Positions 1 to 8,204 of a DNA stretch of 40,124 bases are shown one piece after another. A program made the translations under genes and the position numbers. Where the stretch lies: the NCBI GenBank assembly GCA_023419535.1, contig JAEZXX010000091.1:1-40124 (forward strand), written 5' to 3'. The DNA comes from Pseudomonadota bacterium. GTDB taxonomy: Bacteria; Pseudomonadota; Alphaproteobacteria; Rhizobiales; Rhizobiaceae. How positions within the stretch are numbered: the first letter of the stretch is position 1; every line of letters begins with the position of its first letter. Below the pieces are notes generated by a model. That model searched no databases and was not told where the DNA came from. It worked only from the letters and a program-made list of their open reading frames with translations.

Positions 1-33
1 AAAGGCGGCCCCCCTACATGGAGGGCGGGCCGC
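1..33 (-). terminator. Probable terminator after ftsZ
   Basis: On the minus strand, about 28 bases after the ftsZ stop, a GC-rich imperfect hairpin (a C-run arm pairing with a G-run arm around a short AUGUA-like loop) is followed by UUU at the window edge. The stem contains a G-U pair and small bulges. The U-tract is cut off by the end of the window, so its full length cannot be judged. Confidence 0.45.
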
Positions 34-60
34 AACAGGCGCGTGATGTGTGGCTGGAGG

Positions 61-1614
61 CTAGCTGGACTGGCGGCGCAGGAAGGCCGGGATCTCCAGC
101 TGGTCCTCATCGCTCTGCGGGCGGGCATGGGCGACCGGACGGGCGACCGAGTCGGCGGCCTGGCGGCGCGGCGCGTAGGGGCTCGGCTCCGCCGGACGCG
201 CTTCCGGCGCACGCGCCATCGGCATCTCCTCGTCCTCGCGGCGCGACAGGCCGGTCGTCAGGCGGCGCAGGAGGCCCATCGGGCCGCGCTCGTCGCCATG
301 GGCTTCCGGGGAAGCCGCGCGGCGCTCCAGTTCGGCCTGCACGACCGGCGGGAAATCCTCGACCCGCGGCATGCGCGGCGAGACGTTCGGGAAATCCTGC
401 GCGGTCGCCTGGCCGATCTCGGCTTCGAGCGCGGCGGTGAAGTCGTCCTCCAGATCCGGCACCCCGGCCTGCGGCTGGTAGGCCGCCGGCTTGACGGGCG
501 CCGGCGCCTGCGGCGCGGCATAGGCCGCGGGAGCGGGAGCGTAGGCCGGCGCGGGCGGGGCCACCGGAGCGGCGGCGACCGGAGCCGGAGCCGGGCGCGG
601 GGCCGGCTGGTGACGCATCTCCGGCTGGCGATCGAAGGCCTCGGCCGCCGTCTTGTCGATGCCGGTGGCCACGACCGAGACGCGGATCACGCCTTCCAGA
701 GCCTCGTCGAAAGTCGCGCCGAGGATGATGTTGGCGTCGGAATCGACCTCCTCACGGATGCGGGTCGCCGCCTCGTCCACCTCGAAGAGGGTGAGGTCAC
801 GGCCGCCGGTGATGGAGATGAGGAGGCCCTTGGCGCCCTTCATCGAGGTCTCGTCGAGGAGCGGGTTGGCGATGGCGGCCTCGGCGGCGGCCATGGCGCG
901 GCCCTCGCCGGACGCCTCGCCCGTGCCCATCATGGCCTTGCCCATCTCGCGCATCACGGAGCGCACGTCCGCGAAGTCGAGGTTGATGAGGCCTTCCTTG
1001 ACCATCAGGTCGGTGATGCAGGCGACGCCCGAATAGAGGACCTGGTCGGCCATGCCGAAGGCATCGGCGAAGGTCGTCTTGTCGTTGGCGATGCGGAAGA
1101 GGTTCTGGTTCGGGATGACGATGAGCGTGTCGACGCTCTTCTGCAGCTCCTCGATGCCCTGCTCGGCGATGCGCAGCCGGCGCTGGCCCTCGAAGTGGAA
1201 GGGCTTGGTCACGACGCCGACGGTCAGGATGCCCTTTTCACGCGCCGCGCGGGCCACGACCGGGGCCGCGCCCGTTCCGGTGCCGCCGCCCATGCCGGCG
1301 GTGACGAAGCACATGTGCGAGCCGAGGAGGTGATCGCAGATCTCGTCGAGGGACTCCTCGGCGGCGGCGCGGCCGACTTCCGGCTGCGACCCGGCGCCCA
1401 AGCCCTCGGTGACCGCCACGCCCATCTGGATGACGCGTTCGGCGCGCGAGGAGCGCAGGGCCTGCGCGTCGGTGTTCGCGATGACGAACTCGACCCCCTC
1501 GAGGCCGGCGTTGATCATGTTGTTGACGGCATTGCAGCCGCCGCCGCCGACACCGAAGACGGTGATGCGGGGCTTCAGTTCGGTGATGTCGGGCCGCTGC
1601 AGGTTGATGCTCAT
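61..1614 (-). CDS. ftsZ: Cell division protein FtsZ
   Basis: Tubulin-like GTPase that polymerises into the Z ring at mid-cell and recruits the divisome. The 517-residue product has the GTP-binding signature GGGTGTG at residues 109-115 and the T7 synergy loop NLDFADV at 211-217, which completes the GTPase site of the next subunit. Residues ~320-500 form a long Pro/Ala-rich linker, typical of alphaproteobacterial FtsZ. The protein ends with the conserved peptide EIPAFLRRQ that binds FtsA and other partners. ATG start with a GGAAGAG ribosome-binding site. It is the last gene of the murG...ftsZ block, 129 bases after ftsA, and a hairpin lies in that gap. Identification is secure. Confidence 0.98.
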   Translation of the reverse strand: MSINLQRPDITELKPRITVFGVGGGGCNAVNNMINAGLEGVEFVIANTDAQALRSSRAERVIQMGVAVTEGLGAGSQPEVGRAAAEESLDEICDHLLGSHMCFVTAGMGGGTGTGAAPVVARAAREKGILTVGVVTKPFHFEGQRRLRIAEQGIEELQKSVDTLIVIPNQNLFRIANDKTTFADAFGMADQVLYSGVACITDLMVKEGLINLDFADVRSVMREMGKAMMGTGEASGEGRAMAAAEAAIANPLLDETSMKGAKGLLISITGGRDLTLFEVDEAATRIREEVDSDANIILGATFDEALEGVIRVSVVATGIDKTAAEAFDRQPEMRHQPAPRPAPAPVAAAPVAPPAPAYAPAPAAYAAPQAPAPVKPAAYQPQAGVPDLEDDFTAALEAEIGQATAQDFPNVSPRMPRVEDFPPVVQAELERRAASPEAHGDERGPMGLLRRLTTGLSRREDEEMPMARAPEARPAEPSPYAPRRQAADSVARPVAHARPQSDEDQLEIPAFLRRQSS

Positions 1615-1706
1615 GGGTCTCTTCCAAGTCCTCTTGCGGTGGCCGTCTCGCCGCGCCGGCCCGCTTGCCTTTGTTCAATTCCGCCAGTGCGTCTCAGCAC
1701 CGTAGT

Positions 1707-1741
1707 CCGCCAGGCAAGCTCGAAGCTTGCGCGTCCGGCGG
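1707..1741 (-). other. Hairpin between ftsA and ftsZ
   Basis: A perfect 7-bp stem (GCAAGCT / AGCTTGC, 3-base loop CGA) at 1714-1730 is nested inside a second pairing CCGCC/GGCGG (1707-1711 with 1737-1741). It begins just after the ftsA stop. There is no U-tract on either side, so it is more likely an mRNA processing or stability element, or an attenuating hairpin, than an intrinsic terminator. Function is inferred only from position. Confidence 0.4.
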
Positions 1742-1743
1742 GT

Positions 1744-3072
1744 TCAGAAGCTTCGCCGGAGCCACGCTCCCATGCGCCCCACCCGCGTCGCCTCGTCGAA
1801 GGCGAAGTCGATCGCGGAGGTCCGGGGCACGAATTCGTCGGCCGCCACGTCCGGGTAGATCAGAAGGCCCACCGCCGTCGCGAAGGCCGGGCTCTTCTGC
1901 GCCGCCGAGAGGCCCGCCACGCCCAGGGGCCGTCCGAGGCGGACGTTGCGCTGCAGGATGTCGCGGCACAGATCGGTCATGCCGGCCAGTTGGCAGGCGC
2001 CGCCCGTCAGGACGATGCGCTTGCCGATGACGTGGCCGAGGCCGGAGGCGCCGAGACGATCCCGGATCAGTTCCAGCGTCTCCTCCACGCGCGGCCGGAT
2101 GATCTTGGCGATCAGCGAGCGGGACACCTGGATGCCCTCCCCGTCGCCCTCGTCGCCGAGCGGCTCGACGGTGATGCGCTCGCCGTCCTCCAGGAGCTCG
2201 GCCATGACCGTGCCGTGGACGACCTTCAGCCGTTCGGCCTGGTCCGGTCGGATCGACAGGCCGCGCGCCAGGTCCATCGTGATGTGCTGGCCGCCCATCG
2301 CCACCGCGTCGGCATAGGCGAGGCGGCCGTTGTGGAAGATCGAGATGGTGGTCGTGCCGGCGCCCATGTCGATGCAGGCCGAGCCCATCTGGCCCTCGTC
2401 CTCGACCAGCGAGGCGAGGCCGGAGGCATAGGGGCTGGCGACGAAGGCCTCGACCTCGAGATGGGCGCGGTTGACCGCGATCTCGAGATTGCGGAGCGGG
2501 GTCTCCTCGGCGGTGAGGACGTGCAGCTCGGCGCCCAGCGTCTCGCCGGACATGCCGATCGGGTTGTCGAGCCCGCCCTCGCCGTCGAGGAGAATGTCGA
2601 AGGGAATGGAGTGGACCGCCAGACGCCCGTCGGGAAGCTGGCCGCGCGCCGCGTTGTTGAGGACGCGCTTGAGCTCGGGCTCGCCGATCTCGCCGCCGGC
2701 GAGCGAGATCTCGGCCGAGCCGCGAACGCTCTTCAGCCGTCCCGCGCCCAGCGAGACGATGAGGGATTCGACCGTCAGGCCGGCCATGCGCTCGGCCGCG
2801 TCGACGCAGGCGCGGATGGAGCGCTCGGCGGCCTCCAGATCGACGACGACGCCCGATTTCACGCCGCGCGAGCGCTGGTGGCCGACGCCGACGACCTCGA
2901 TGACGTGGCTGCGGTTCGGCAGCGCCTCGCCGCCGGTGCGCGGGCGAAGGCGGGCGATCAGGCACGTCATCTTCGACGAGCCGACGTCGAGAACGGAGAC
3001 CGTGCGGGCACGGCGGGCCGAGCGCTTGCCGATGCGCGGAAGATCGTCGGAGCGGGAGGAGAAGAACTTCAT
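1744..3072 (-). CDS. ftsA: Cell division protein FtsA
   Basis: Actin-like ATPase that tethers FtsZ filaments to the membrane and links them to later divisome proteins. 442 residues, full length for the family. The N-terminal segment VSVLDVGSSKMTCLIA is the phosphate-1 motif, IDMGAGTTTISIF is the phosphate-2 motif, and IVLTGGACQLAG is the adenosine motif. The C-terminus MGAWLRRSF has the amphipathic membrane-targeting character expected of FtsA. The ATG overlaps the ftsQ stop by 4 bases (ATGA), indicating translational coupling. It is third of ddl-ftsQ-ftsA-ftsZ. Very secure. Confidence 0.97.
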   Translation of the reverse strand: MKFFSSRSDDLPRIGKRSARRARTVSVLDVGSSKMTCLIARLRPRTGGEALPNRSHVIEVVGVGHQRSRGVKSGVVVDLEAAERSIRACVDAAERMAGLTVESLIVSLGAGRLKSVRGSAEISLAGGEIGEPELKRVLNNAARGQLPDGRLAVHSIPFDILLDGEGGLDNPIGMSGETLGAELHVLTAEETPLRNLEIAVNRAHLEVEAFVASPYASGLASLVEDEGQMGSACIDMGAGTTTISIFHNGRLAYADAVAMGGQHITMDLARGLSIRPDQAERLKVVHGTVMAELLEDGERITVEPLGDEGDGEGIQVSRSLIAKIIRPRVEETLELIRDRLGASGLGHVIGKRIVLTGGACQLAGMTDLCRDILQRNVRLGRPLGVAGLSAAQKSPAFATAVGLLIYPDVAADEFVPRTSAIDFAFDEATRVGRMGAWLRRSF

Positions 3073-3968
3073 GCCGGGGTGTCCCTGCGAGCGGCCTGCT
3101 TGATCACGCGCTCGCGTTCCTTCAGCGCCGCGTCGCGGCGTTCCTTGGCTTCCGGCGTCAGCTTGACGACGAAGCGATCGGGCACGCGCAGATCGACCGA
3201 GACGATGTCGCGCGACAGGATGCGCGTCTCGCGGTCCATCCGCACGAGTTCGGCCGCGGCCTCCATCGGGTCGGTCTCGGGCAGCTTCACCACGACGCCG
3301 TTCGTCAGATGAAGGTCCCAGCGTCGCTCGGCCACGAGCACGTAGGCGCGGATGCGCGGCGTCAGCTCCGGAATGATCTCGATGCGGTCGACGAGGTCGG
3401 CCGCCTCGCGGTCCGCGCCTGCGCCCACGACGAGCGGCAGGTCGGTGAAGCGGGTGGTGGCGAAGGGCACGATCGGCTTCCCGTCGCGGTCGATGACGAC
3501 CAGTTCGCGGCCGTACTGCCAGACCGCGTAGGGTCGCTTCTCGACGACCTCGACCTCGACCGCGTCCGGATAGACCTTCGAGACGGTCGCGCTCTCGACC
3601 CAGGGCATCTTCTCGATGGCGGCCTGCGTGGCGACCACGTCGAGGGCGGGCAGCGTCGCCGCGCCGCTCATCCAGACGGTCTGGAGGATGTCGATCTGCG
3701 AGGTCTCGGAATTGCCGGAGACCTCGACCCGGTCGATGGCAAAGCCCAGCGGCTCGCTCGCCCAGTCGAACACGGCCGGTAGATGGCCGCCGAGCGTCGC
3801 CCCGTAGATGCCCGTCGAGCCGAGGAGCGCGATCGACAGGGCGCGGAAGCTCGGCAGGCGCAGCGTCTCGAGCTTGTGCGCATAGGCGCCGAGGCGCCGG
3901 CCGAGGATGGCGGCGCGCAGCCAGAGGCGGCCGACGGGGGCCTCGTGGGTGGGTCTCAGCGATCGCAC
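3069..3968 (-). CDS. ftsQ: Cell division protein FtsQ
   Basis: Bitopic membrane protein linking cytoplasmic and periplasmic parts of the divisome. I place the start at a GTG inside the end of ddl (13-base overlap), preceded by GAGGGA at good spacing; the frame upstream is only a ddl shadow. This gives 299 residues: a basic cytoplasmic N-terminus, one membrane segment near 43-60, a POTRA domain starting near 73 (GFAIDRVEVSGN), then the FtsQ beta domain to about 280. The C-terminal tail is rich in Lys, Arg and Glu. Translation is probably coupled both to ddl and to ftsA. Identity is secure; the exact start less so. Confidence 0.92.
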   Translation of the reverse strand: MRSLRPTHEAPVGRLWLRAAILGRRLGAYAHKLETLRLPSFRALSIALLGSTGIYGATLGGHLPAVFDWASEPLGFAIDRVEVSGNSETSQIDILQTVWMSGAATLPALDVVATQAAIEKMPWVESATVSKVYPDAVEVEVVEKRPYAVWQYGRELVVIDRDGKPIVPFATTRFTDLPLVVGAGADREAADLVDRIEIIPELTPRIRAYVLVAERRWDLHLTNGVVVKLPETDPMEAAAELVRMDRETRILSRDIVSVDLRVPDRFVVKLTPEAKERRDAALKERERVIKQAARRDTPA

Positions 3969-4879
3969 GAGGCGTCCCTCACCATCCAGGCGAGCAGTTC
4001 GCCGAAGGAATGCCCGGCGGCCCGTGCGATGTCGGGCACGAGCGAGGTCGGCGTCATGCCGGGCTGCGTGTTGATCTCCAGCCAGACGAGTTCGCCGCCC
4101 TCGCCGAATCGGTCGTCGTAGCGAAAGTCCGAGCGCGTCACGCCGCGGCAGCCCATCGCACGGTGCGCGGCGAGCGCATGTTCCTGCACCTTGGCCGAAA
4201 CGGCCTTCGGCAGGTCGGCGGGCACGATGTGGGTCGAGCCGCCCGGCGAATACTTGGAGTCGTAGTCGTAGAAGGCGTGGTCGTTCGACCTGATCTCGCA
4301 GACCCCGAGCGCGACGTCTCCCATGACGGCGCAGGTCAGCTCCCGCCCGTGGACGTAGCGCTCGACCATCACCGTCTCGCCGAAGCGCCACTCGGTGCCT
4401 GTGAGCTCTTGCGGCGGATGGGCATGGTCCTCGCGCACGATCAGGACGCCGAAGGAGGAACCCTCCGCGACCGGCTTCACCACGTAGGGCGGGGACATGA
4501 CATGCGCACGGCCCGCTTCCCGCCGGTCGACGAGGCGCGACTCGGCCAGCGGGATCCTCGCCGCCCGCGCGATCGTCTTGGCGCGGTCCTTGTCCATGGC
4601 GAGCGCGGAGGCGAGGACGCCGGAATGGGTGTAGGGGATCTGCAGGAATTCCAGGACACCCTGGATGGTGCCGTCCTCGCCGAAGGGTCCGTGCAGCGCG
4701 TTGAAGGCGACGTCGGGCGAGAGCTCGCCGAGGACGCTCGCGACGTCCCGGCCGACGTCGACGCGCGTGACGCGGAAGCCTTCGGCCTCCAGCGCATCGG
4801 CGCAGGCGTTGCCGGAGGACAGGCTGACCGGGCGCTCGGAGGAGAAGCCCCCCATCAGCATCGCGACATGCGTGGTCAT
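3956..4879 (-). CDS. ddl: D-alanine--D-alanine ligase
   Basis: ATP-grasp ligase that joins two D-alanines for the peptidoglycan stem peptide, in the cytoplasm. The 307-residue protein has the N-terminal signature GGFSSERPVSLSSG, a central ATP-grasp region (YVVKPVAEGSSFGV), and the C-terminal metal-binding segment LEINTQPGMT with the Glu/Asn ligands. ATG at 4879 is preferred; a TTG immediately before it is also possible. It overlaps ftsQ by 13 bases. It is the first gene after the CtrA box at 4931-4945, so it probably heads a ddl-ftsQ-ftsA-ftsZ transcript. In relatives it directly follows murB; here two metal-transport genes lie between. Confidence 0.96.
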   Translation of the reverse strand: MTTHVAMLMGGFSSERPVSLSSGNACADALEAEGFRVTRVDVGRDVASVLGELSPDVAFNALHGPFGEDGTIQGVLEFLQIPYTHSGVLASALAMDKDRAKTIARAARIPLAESRLVDRREAGRAHVMSPPYVVKPVAEGSSFGVLIVREDHAHPPQELTGTEWRFGETVMVERYVHGRELTCAVMGDVALGVCEIRSNDHAFYDYDSKYSPGGSTHIVPADLPKAVSAKVQEHALAAHRAMGCRGVTRSDFRYDDRFGEGGELVWLEINTQPGMTPTSLVPDIARAAGHSFGELLAWMVRDASCDR

Positions 4880-4930
4880 CAAGCGCTCGATCCATTCCCG
4901 AATACGGAAACGACCATCGCCCCAAGATGG

Positions 4931-4945
4931 TTAAGTCGCGGTTAA
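4931..4945. promoter_or_regulatory. CtrA binding box upstream of ddl-ftsQAZ
   Basis: The sequence contains TTAA, seven bases (GTCGCGG), then TTAA, an exact match to the alphaproteobacterial CtrA full site TTAA-N7-TTAA. It lies about 52 bases upstream of the ddl start. A further TTAACC half site occurs at 4995-5000. The surrounding ~130 bases between chrA and ddl are clearly less GC-rich than the genes. CtrA control of ftsQ/ftsA/ftsZ is established in Caulobacter and rhizobia; control here is inferred. Confidence 0.7.
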
Positions 4946-5012
4946 GACATTATGGCGAAAGAAAGAAAATCGTAATCGCGTTCGTTGGAGGTGCATTAAC
5001 CGACGCGTTCGC

Positions 5013-6215
5013 TCAGCCTGCGAGCGCCAGCGCGACGCCGCCTACCGCGCCGAAGGCGACGACGACCCAAGGCGGCGCCTCCCAGACGACGAGGGCGACG
5101 AAGCCGGCGACCGCCAGCGCGAAGTCGCGTTCGTCGGCTACGGCGCTGGTGAAGACCGGCGAGTAGAGCGCCGCGCCGAGGATGCCGACGACGGCGGCGT
5201 TCGCGCCCCGCATCAGCGACTGCGCCCCCGCCTGCCGGCGGAAACGCTCCCAGAAGGGTAGGCACCCGACGAGGAGGAGGAAGCCCGGCAGAAAGATTGC
5301 GCTCAGCGCGAGCGTCGCGCCGACGATGCCGTTCGGCCAGGGCCCGAGCACGGCGCCGAGATAGGCGGCGAAGGTGAAGAGCGGACCAGGCACGGCCTGC
5401 GCGGCCGCGTAGCCGGCGAGGAAGGTGCCTTCGTCCACCCAGCCCGTGCGCACGGTCTCCGCTTCCAGAAGCGGCAGGACGACATGGCCCCCGCCGAAGA
5501 CGAGCGAGCCGGCGCGGTAGAAGGCGTCGAGGATGGCGAGCGCCTGACCGTGTCCCGCCAGGAGCGGGAGGACCGCCAGGAGAACGAAGAAGGCGAGGAG
5601 CGACAGGACGCCGGTCCGGCGCGCGAGGGGGATCGGCAGACGGCCGCCGGACCGCGTCTCGCCCGGGGGGAGCATCAGGCCGAGGGCCGCGCCGAGGGCG
5701 ATGGCCGCGATCATGCCGATGGCGCCGGGCGCGACGGCGAGGATCGCGACCGAAAGGACGGCGATCCCGGCGCGCGGTCCGTCCGGGCAGAGCGAGCGGG
5801 CCATGCCGCAGACGGCCTGTGCCACGACGGCGACCGCCGCGATCTTCAGCCCGGCGATGGCGCCCTCGCCGACCGGCCCCGACAGGGCGGACGCCGCACT
5901 CGCGAAGAGGACCAGCAGAATGGCGGACGGAAGCGTGAAGGCGGCGAAGGCGGCGAGCGCTCCTGCCCATCCCGCGCGCATGAGCCCGAGCGCGAAACCG
6001 ACCTGGCTCGAGGCGGGACCCGGGAGGAACTGGCACAGCGCGACGAGATCGGCATAGGCCCGGTCGTCGAGCCAGCGCCGGCGCATCACCAGTTCGTCGC
6101 GGAAATAGCCGAGATGGGCGATCGGACCGCCGAAGGAGGTCAGGCCCAGCTTGAGGAAGACGGAGAAGACCTCGCCCGGCGTTCCGTCAGCGCCCTCCCC
6201 GTCCACTGCCGTCAC
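5013..6215 (-). CDS. chrA: ChrA-type chromate efflux transporter
   Basis: Inner-membrane transporter of the CHR superfamily, best known for chromate export. The 400-residue protein is the long (two-domain) form. Each half carries the CHR signatures: FGGPIAHLGYFR with FLPGPASSQ in the first, and FGGGHVVLPLLE with AVPGPLFTFAAYLG in the second. About ten membrane segments are visible. The start is GTG with a strong GGAGG at 7-base spacing. It follows the CDF-like gene by 73 bases in the same direction, and both sit between murB and ddl, an unusual place. The substrate cannot be proven from sequence; no chrB regulator is present. Confidence 0.92.
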   Translation of the reverse strand: MTAVDGEGADGTPGEVFSVFLKLGLTSFGGPIAHLGYFRDELVMRRRWLDDRAYADLVALCQFLPGPASSQVGFALGLMRAGWAGALAAFAAFTLPSAILLVLFASAASALSGPVGEGAIAGLKIAAVAVVAQAVCGMARSLCPDGPRAGIAVLSVAILAVAPGAIGMIAAIALGAALGLMLPPGETRSGGRLPIPLARRTGVLSLLAFFVLLAVLPLLAGHGQALAILDAFYRAGSLVFGGGHVVLPLLEAETVRTGWVDEGTFLAGYAAAQAVPGPLFTFAAYLGAVLGPWPNGIVGATLALSAIFLPGFLLLVGCLPFWERFRRQAGAQSLMRGANAAVVGILGAALYSPVFTSAVADERDFALAVAGFVALVVWEAPPWVVVAFGAVGGVALALAG

Positions 6216-6288
6216 CGCCGACCCTCCACTCCCCGCGTGTCGGCGGGCACGAACATGAGAATCGGTGACGTTTCGATGACGGGCAGGC

Positions 6289-7194
6289 TCACACGGCCCA
6301 TTTCGGGTCGGCGGTGAAGGCGATCGTCAGCCAGCGGTCCTCGGCGCGCCCTCCGATCTTGGCCGCGAGGTCCTCGCGCACGCGGTCGAAATCCGCGACG
6401 CTCTGCGCGGGGTGATCCGACGGCACGATGAAATGCAGCTCCACGAGCCGCGACCGCCCGACCTTCGCCACATAGGTGCGCACGCCGGAATAGCCGTGCG
6501 CCTTCACCGCCTCGTCGGCGATCGCCCGCACGCTCTCGTCGAGATCGCGGGGCGCGATGAGGAAGATGTCCTTCAGCGCCTCGACGACGATCTTCAGCGG
6601 CATCGGGATGATGAGAAGCGTCAGGATCGCGAGGACGGCTGGGTCGATATAGGGCGTCCAGGCCTCGTAGGGGCCGTCCTGCAGGAACCAGGCGATCGTG
6701 AAGGCGATCAGCAGCGCGAAGGTGATGAGCGCCGACATCGCCCAGCCGCGCACGTCGAGCGCGACGAAGTCCGACCCGATCTTGGCGTTGGCGCGCCGCC
6801 CGTAGACGAACATGGTCGCGCAGATGGCCACGATGAGGATGCCGTAGAGGATCGCCCAGTCGAAGACGAGCTCGCGACCGCCCGACAGGAGCGCGCCGAC
6901 CGCGTTCACGAAGGCGTAGAGCGTCAGGATGATGAGGAGCGCGCCGTTGAGGACGAGCACCATCGGCTCGAGGTGCCAGAAGCCCATCTGGAAGCGCCGG
7001 CTCGTCTCGCGCGCGATCAGCCGGGCGACCATCAGCGACAGAAAGGTCATCGAGGCGTCGACGACGGAGAACATGCCGTCGAAGGCGATCGAGAGCGAAC
7101 CGGACAGGATGCCGAACACCACCCCGATGGTCCCGACGAGGATCGTGGCGGCGATGGAGCGCTTGAGGACGGCCTGCTCGGCGGAGGCGGACAT
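6289..7194 (-). CDS. Cation diffusion facilitator-like protein, atypical metal site
   Basis: 301-residue membrane protein of the cation diffusion facilitator (CDF) family, whose members export divalent metals by proton antiport. The CDF frame is clear: six membrane segments, an SGSLSIAFDG segment in TM2, and a C-terminal cytoplasmic domain (~205-301) with the ferredoxin-like pattern GVRTYVAKVG...LVELHFIVP. Aligned by eye to E. coli FieF, the transport-site ligands Asp45, His153 and Asp157 are replaced by Phe, Gly and Ser; only the Asp49 equivalent (VVDA) remains. It may therefore carry a different ion or not transport at all. The ATG lacks a strong ribosome-binding site. Transcribed just before chrA and after murB. 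Confidence 0.85.
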   Translation of the reverse strand: MSASAEQAVLKRSIAATILVGTIGVVFGILSGSLSIAFDGMFSVVDASMTFLSLMVARLIARETSRRFQMGFWHLEPMVLVLNGALLIILTLYAFVNAVGALLSGGRELVFDWAILYGILIVAICATMFVYGRRANAKIGSDFVALDVRGWAMSALITFALLIAFTIAWFLQDGPYEAWTPYIDPAVLAILTLLIIPMPLKIVVEALKDIFLIAPRDLDESVRAIADEAVKAHGYSGVRTYVAKVGRSRLVELHFIVPSDHPAQSVADFDRVREDLAAKIGGRAEDRWLTIAFTADPKWAV

Positions 7195-7259
7195 GGTCGC
7201 AGACTCTGGAAGACGGGGCTTTCGCGCCGTTCTAGGGCCGGACCGACCGATTTGCCAGT

Positions 7260-8204
7260 TCAGGTGCCCGGCACGAACGGGCGGACCTCGCGGCCCCCCT
7301 CGAAGCGGCCGATGCGCGCGATCTCCCATTCGAGCAGAACGCCTCGTGCCTCGAAGACGCGCTGGCGGACGGTCTCGCCCAGAAGCTCCAGATCGTGCGC
7401 GGTGGCGGCGCCCGTGTTGATCATGAAATTGCAGTGCAACTCCGACATCTGCGCGTCGCCGACGGCGAAGCCGCGCAGGCCGGCGAGATCGACCTCCTTC
7501 CAGGCGGAGCTGCCGGGCGGGTTTTTGAAGGTCGAGCCGCCCGTCTTCTCGCGCACCGGCTGGACCGTCTCGCGATGATGCTGGACCTCGTCCATCGCCT
7601 GCCGGATCGCGTCCCGATCGGCGGGCGGACCTTCGAGGATCGCGGAGACGAAGACCAGTTCGTCCGGCACGTCCGTGTGGCGGTAGGTGAAACCCATGTC
7701 GCCGCGCGACAGCACGTGGCGCCGCCCGGCCCGGTCGTAGACGATCCCCTCGACGAAGCGCTCGGCGATCTCGACGCCGTTGGCGCCCGCGTTCATCCGC
7801 AGCGCCCCGCCGATGGCTCCGGGAATGCCGTGAAGGAAATGGAACCCGGAAAGGCCCGCTTCGAGGGCCGCGGCGGCGACACGCTTGTCCGGCGCGCCGG
7901 CCCCGACGCGAAGGCGACCACCGCCCGCCGGCTCGACGCCGCCGAACGCCTTGGCCGGCAGTTTCAGGACGACCCCCTCGACCCCGCCGTCGCGCACCAT
8001 CAGGTTGGAGCCGATGCCCACGACCGTCAGGGGTACGTCGCCCGGCAGGGCCACCAGGAATGCGGCGAGATCGGCCTCGTCGGCGGGTTCGTACAGGAGG
8101 TCGGCCGGTCCGCCGGTGCGGAACCAGGTGATCTTGGCCATGTCGGCCCGTGCCGTGAGCCGTCCGCGCAGGCCGGCTTGGCGAAGGTCGGCCTCCAGGG
8201 TCAC
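7260..8204 (-). CDS. murB: UDP-N-acetylenolpyruvoylglucosamine reductase
   Basis: FAD-dependent reductase making UDP-MurNAc, the second committed step of peptidoglycan precursor synthesis. 314 residues from a GTG that overlaps the murC stop by 4 bases (GTGA). FAD-binding features include TWFRTGGPADLL near the N-terminus, GIGSNLMVRDGGVEG, and HGIPGAIGGALRMNAGA. The proton-donor serine lies in KTGGSTFKNP and the C-terminal catalytic glutamate in the LLEWEIARIG region. It lacks the extra C-terminal domain of the E. coli type, so it is a type II MurB as expected in alphaproteobacteria. Coupled to murC; followed after 65 bases by the CDF-like gene instead of ddl. Confidence 0.96.
   Translation of the reverse strand: MTLEADLRQAGLRGRLTARADMAKITWFRTGGPADLLYEPADEADLAAFLVALPGDVPLTVVGIGSNLMVRDGGVEGVVLKLPAKAFGGVEPAGGGRLRVGAGAPDKRVAAAALEAGLSGFHFLHGIPGAIGGALRMNAGANGVEIAERFVEGIVYDRAGRRHVLSRGDMGFTYRHTDVPDELVFVSAILEGPPADRDAIRQAMDEVQHHRETVQPVREKTGGSTFKNPPGSSAWKEVDLAGLRGFAVGDAQMSELHCNFMINTGAATAHDLELLGETVRQRVFEARGVLLEWEIARIGRFEGGREVRPFVPGT

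Noticed and set aside
43..3312. 1089-residue open frame on the plus strand opposite ftsZ/ftsA/ftsQ
   Set aside because: Arg/Gly/Asp-rich antisense frame created by strong GC third-position bias; no family motif and it lies wholly opposite secure genes. Similar long antisense frames elsewhere were dropped for the same reason.
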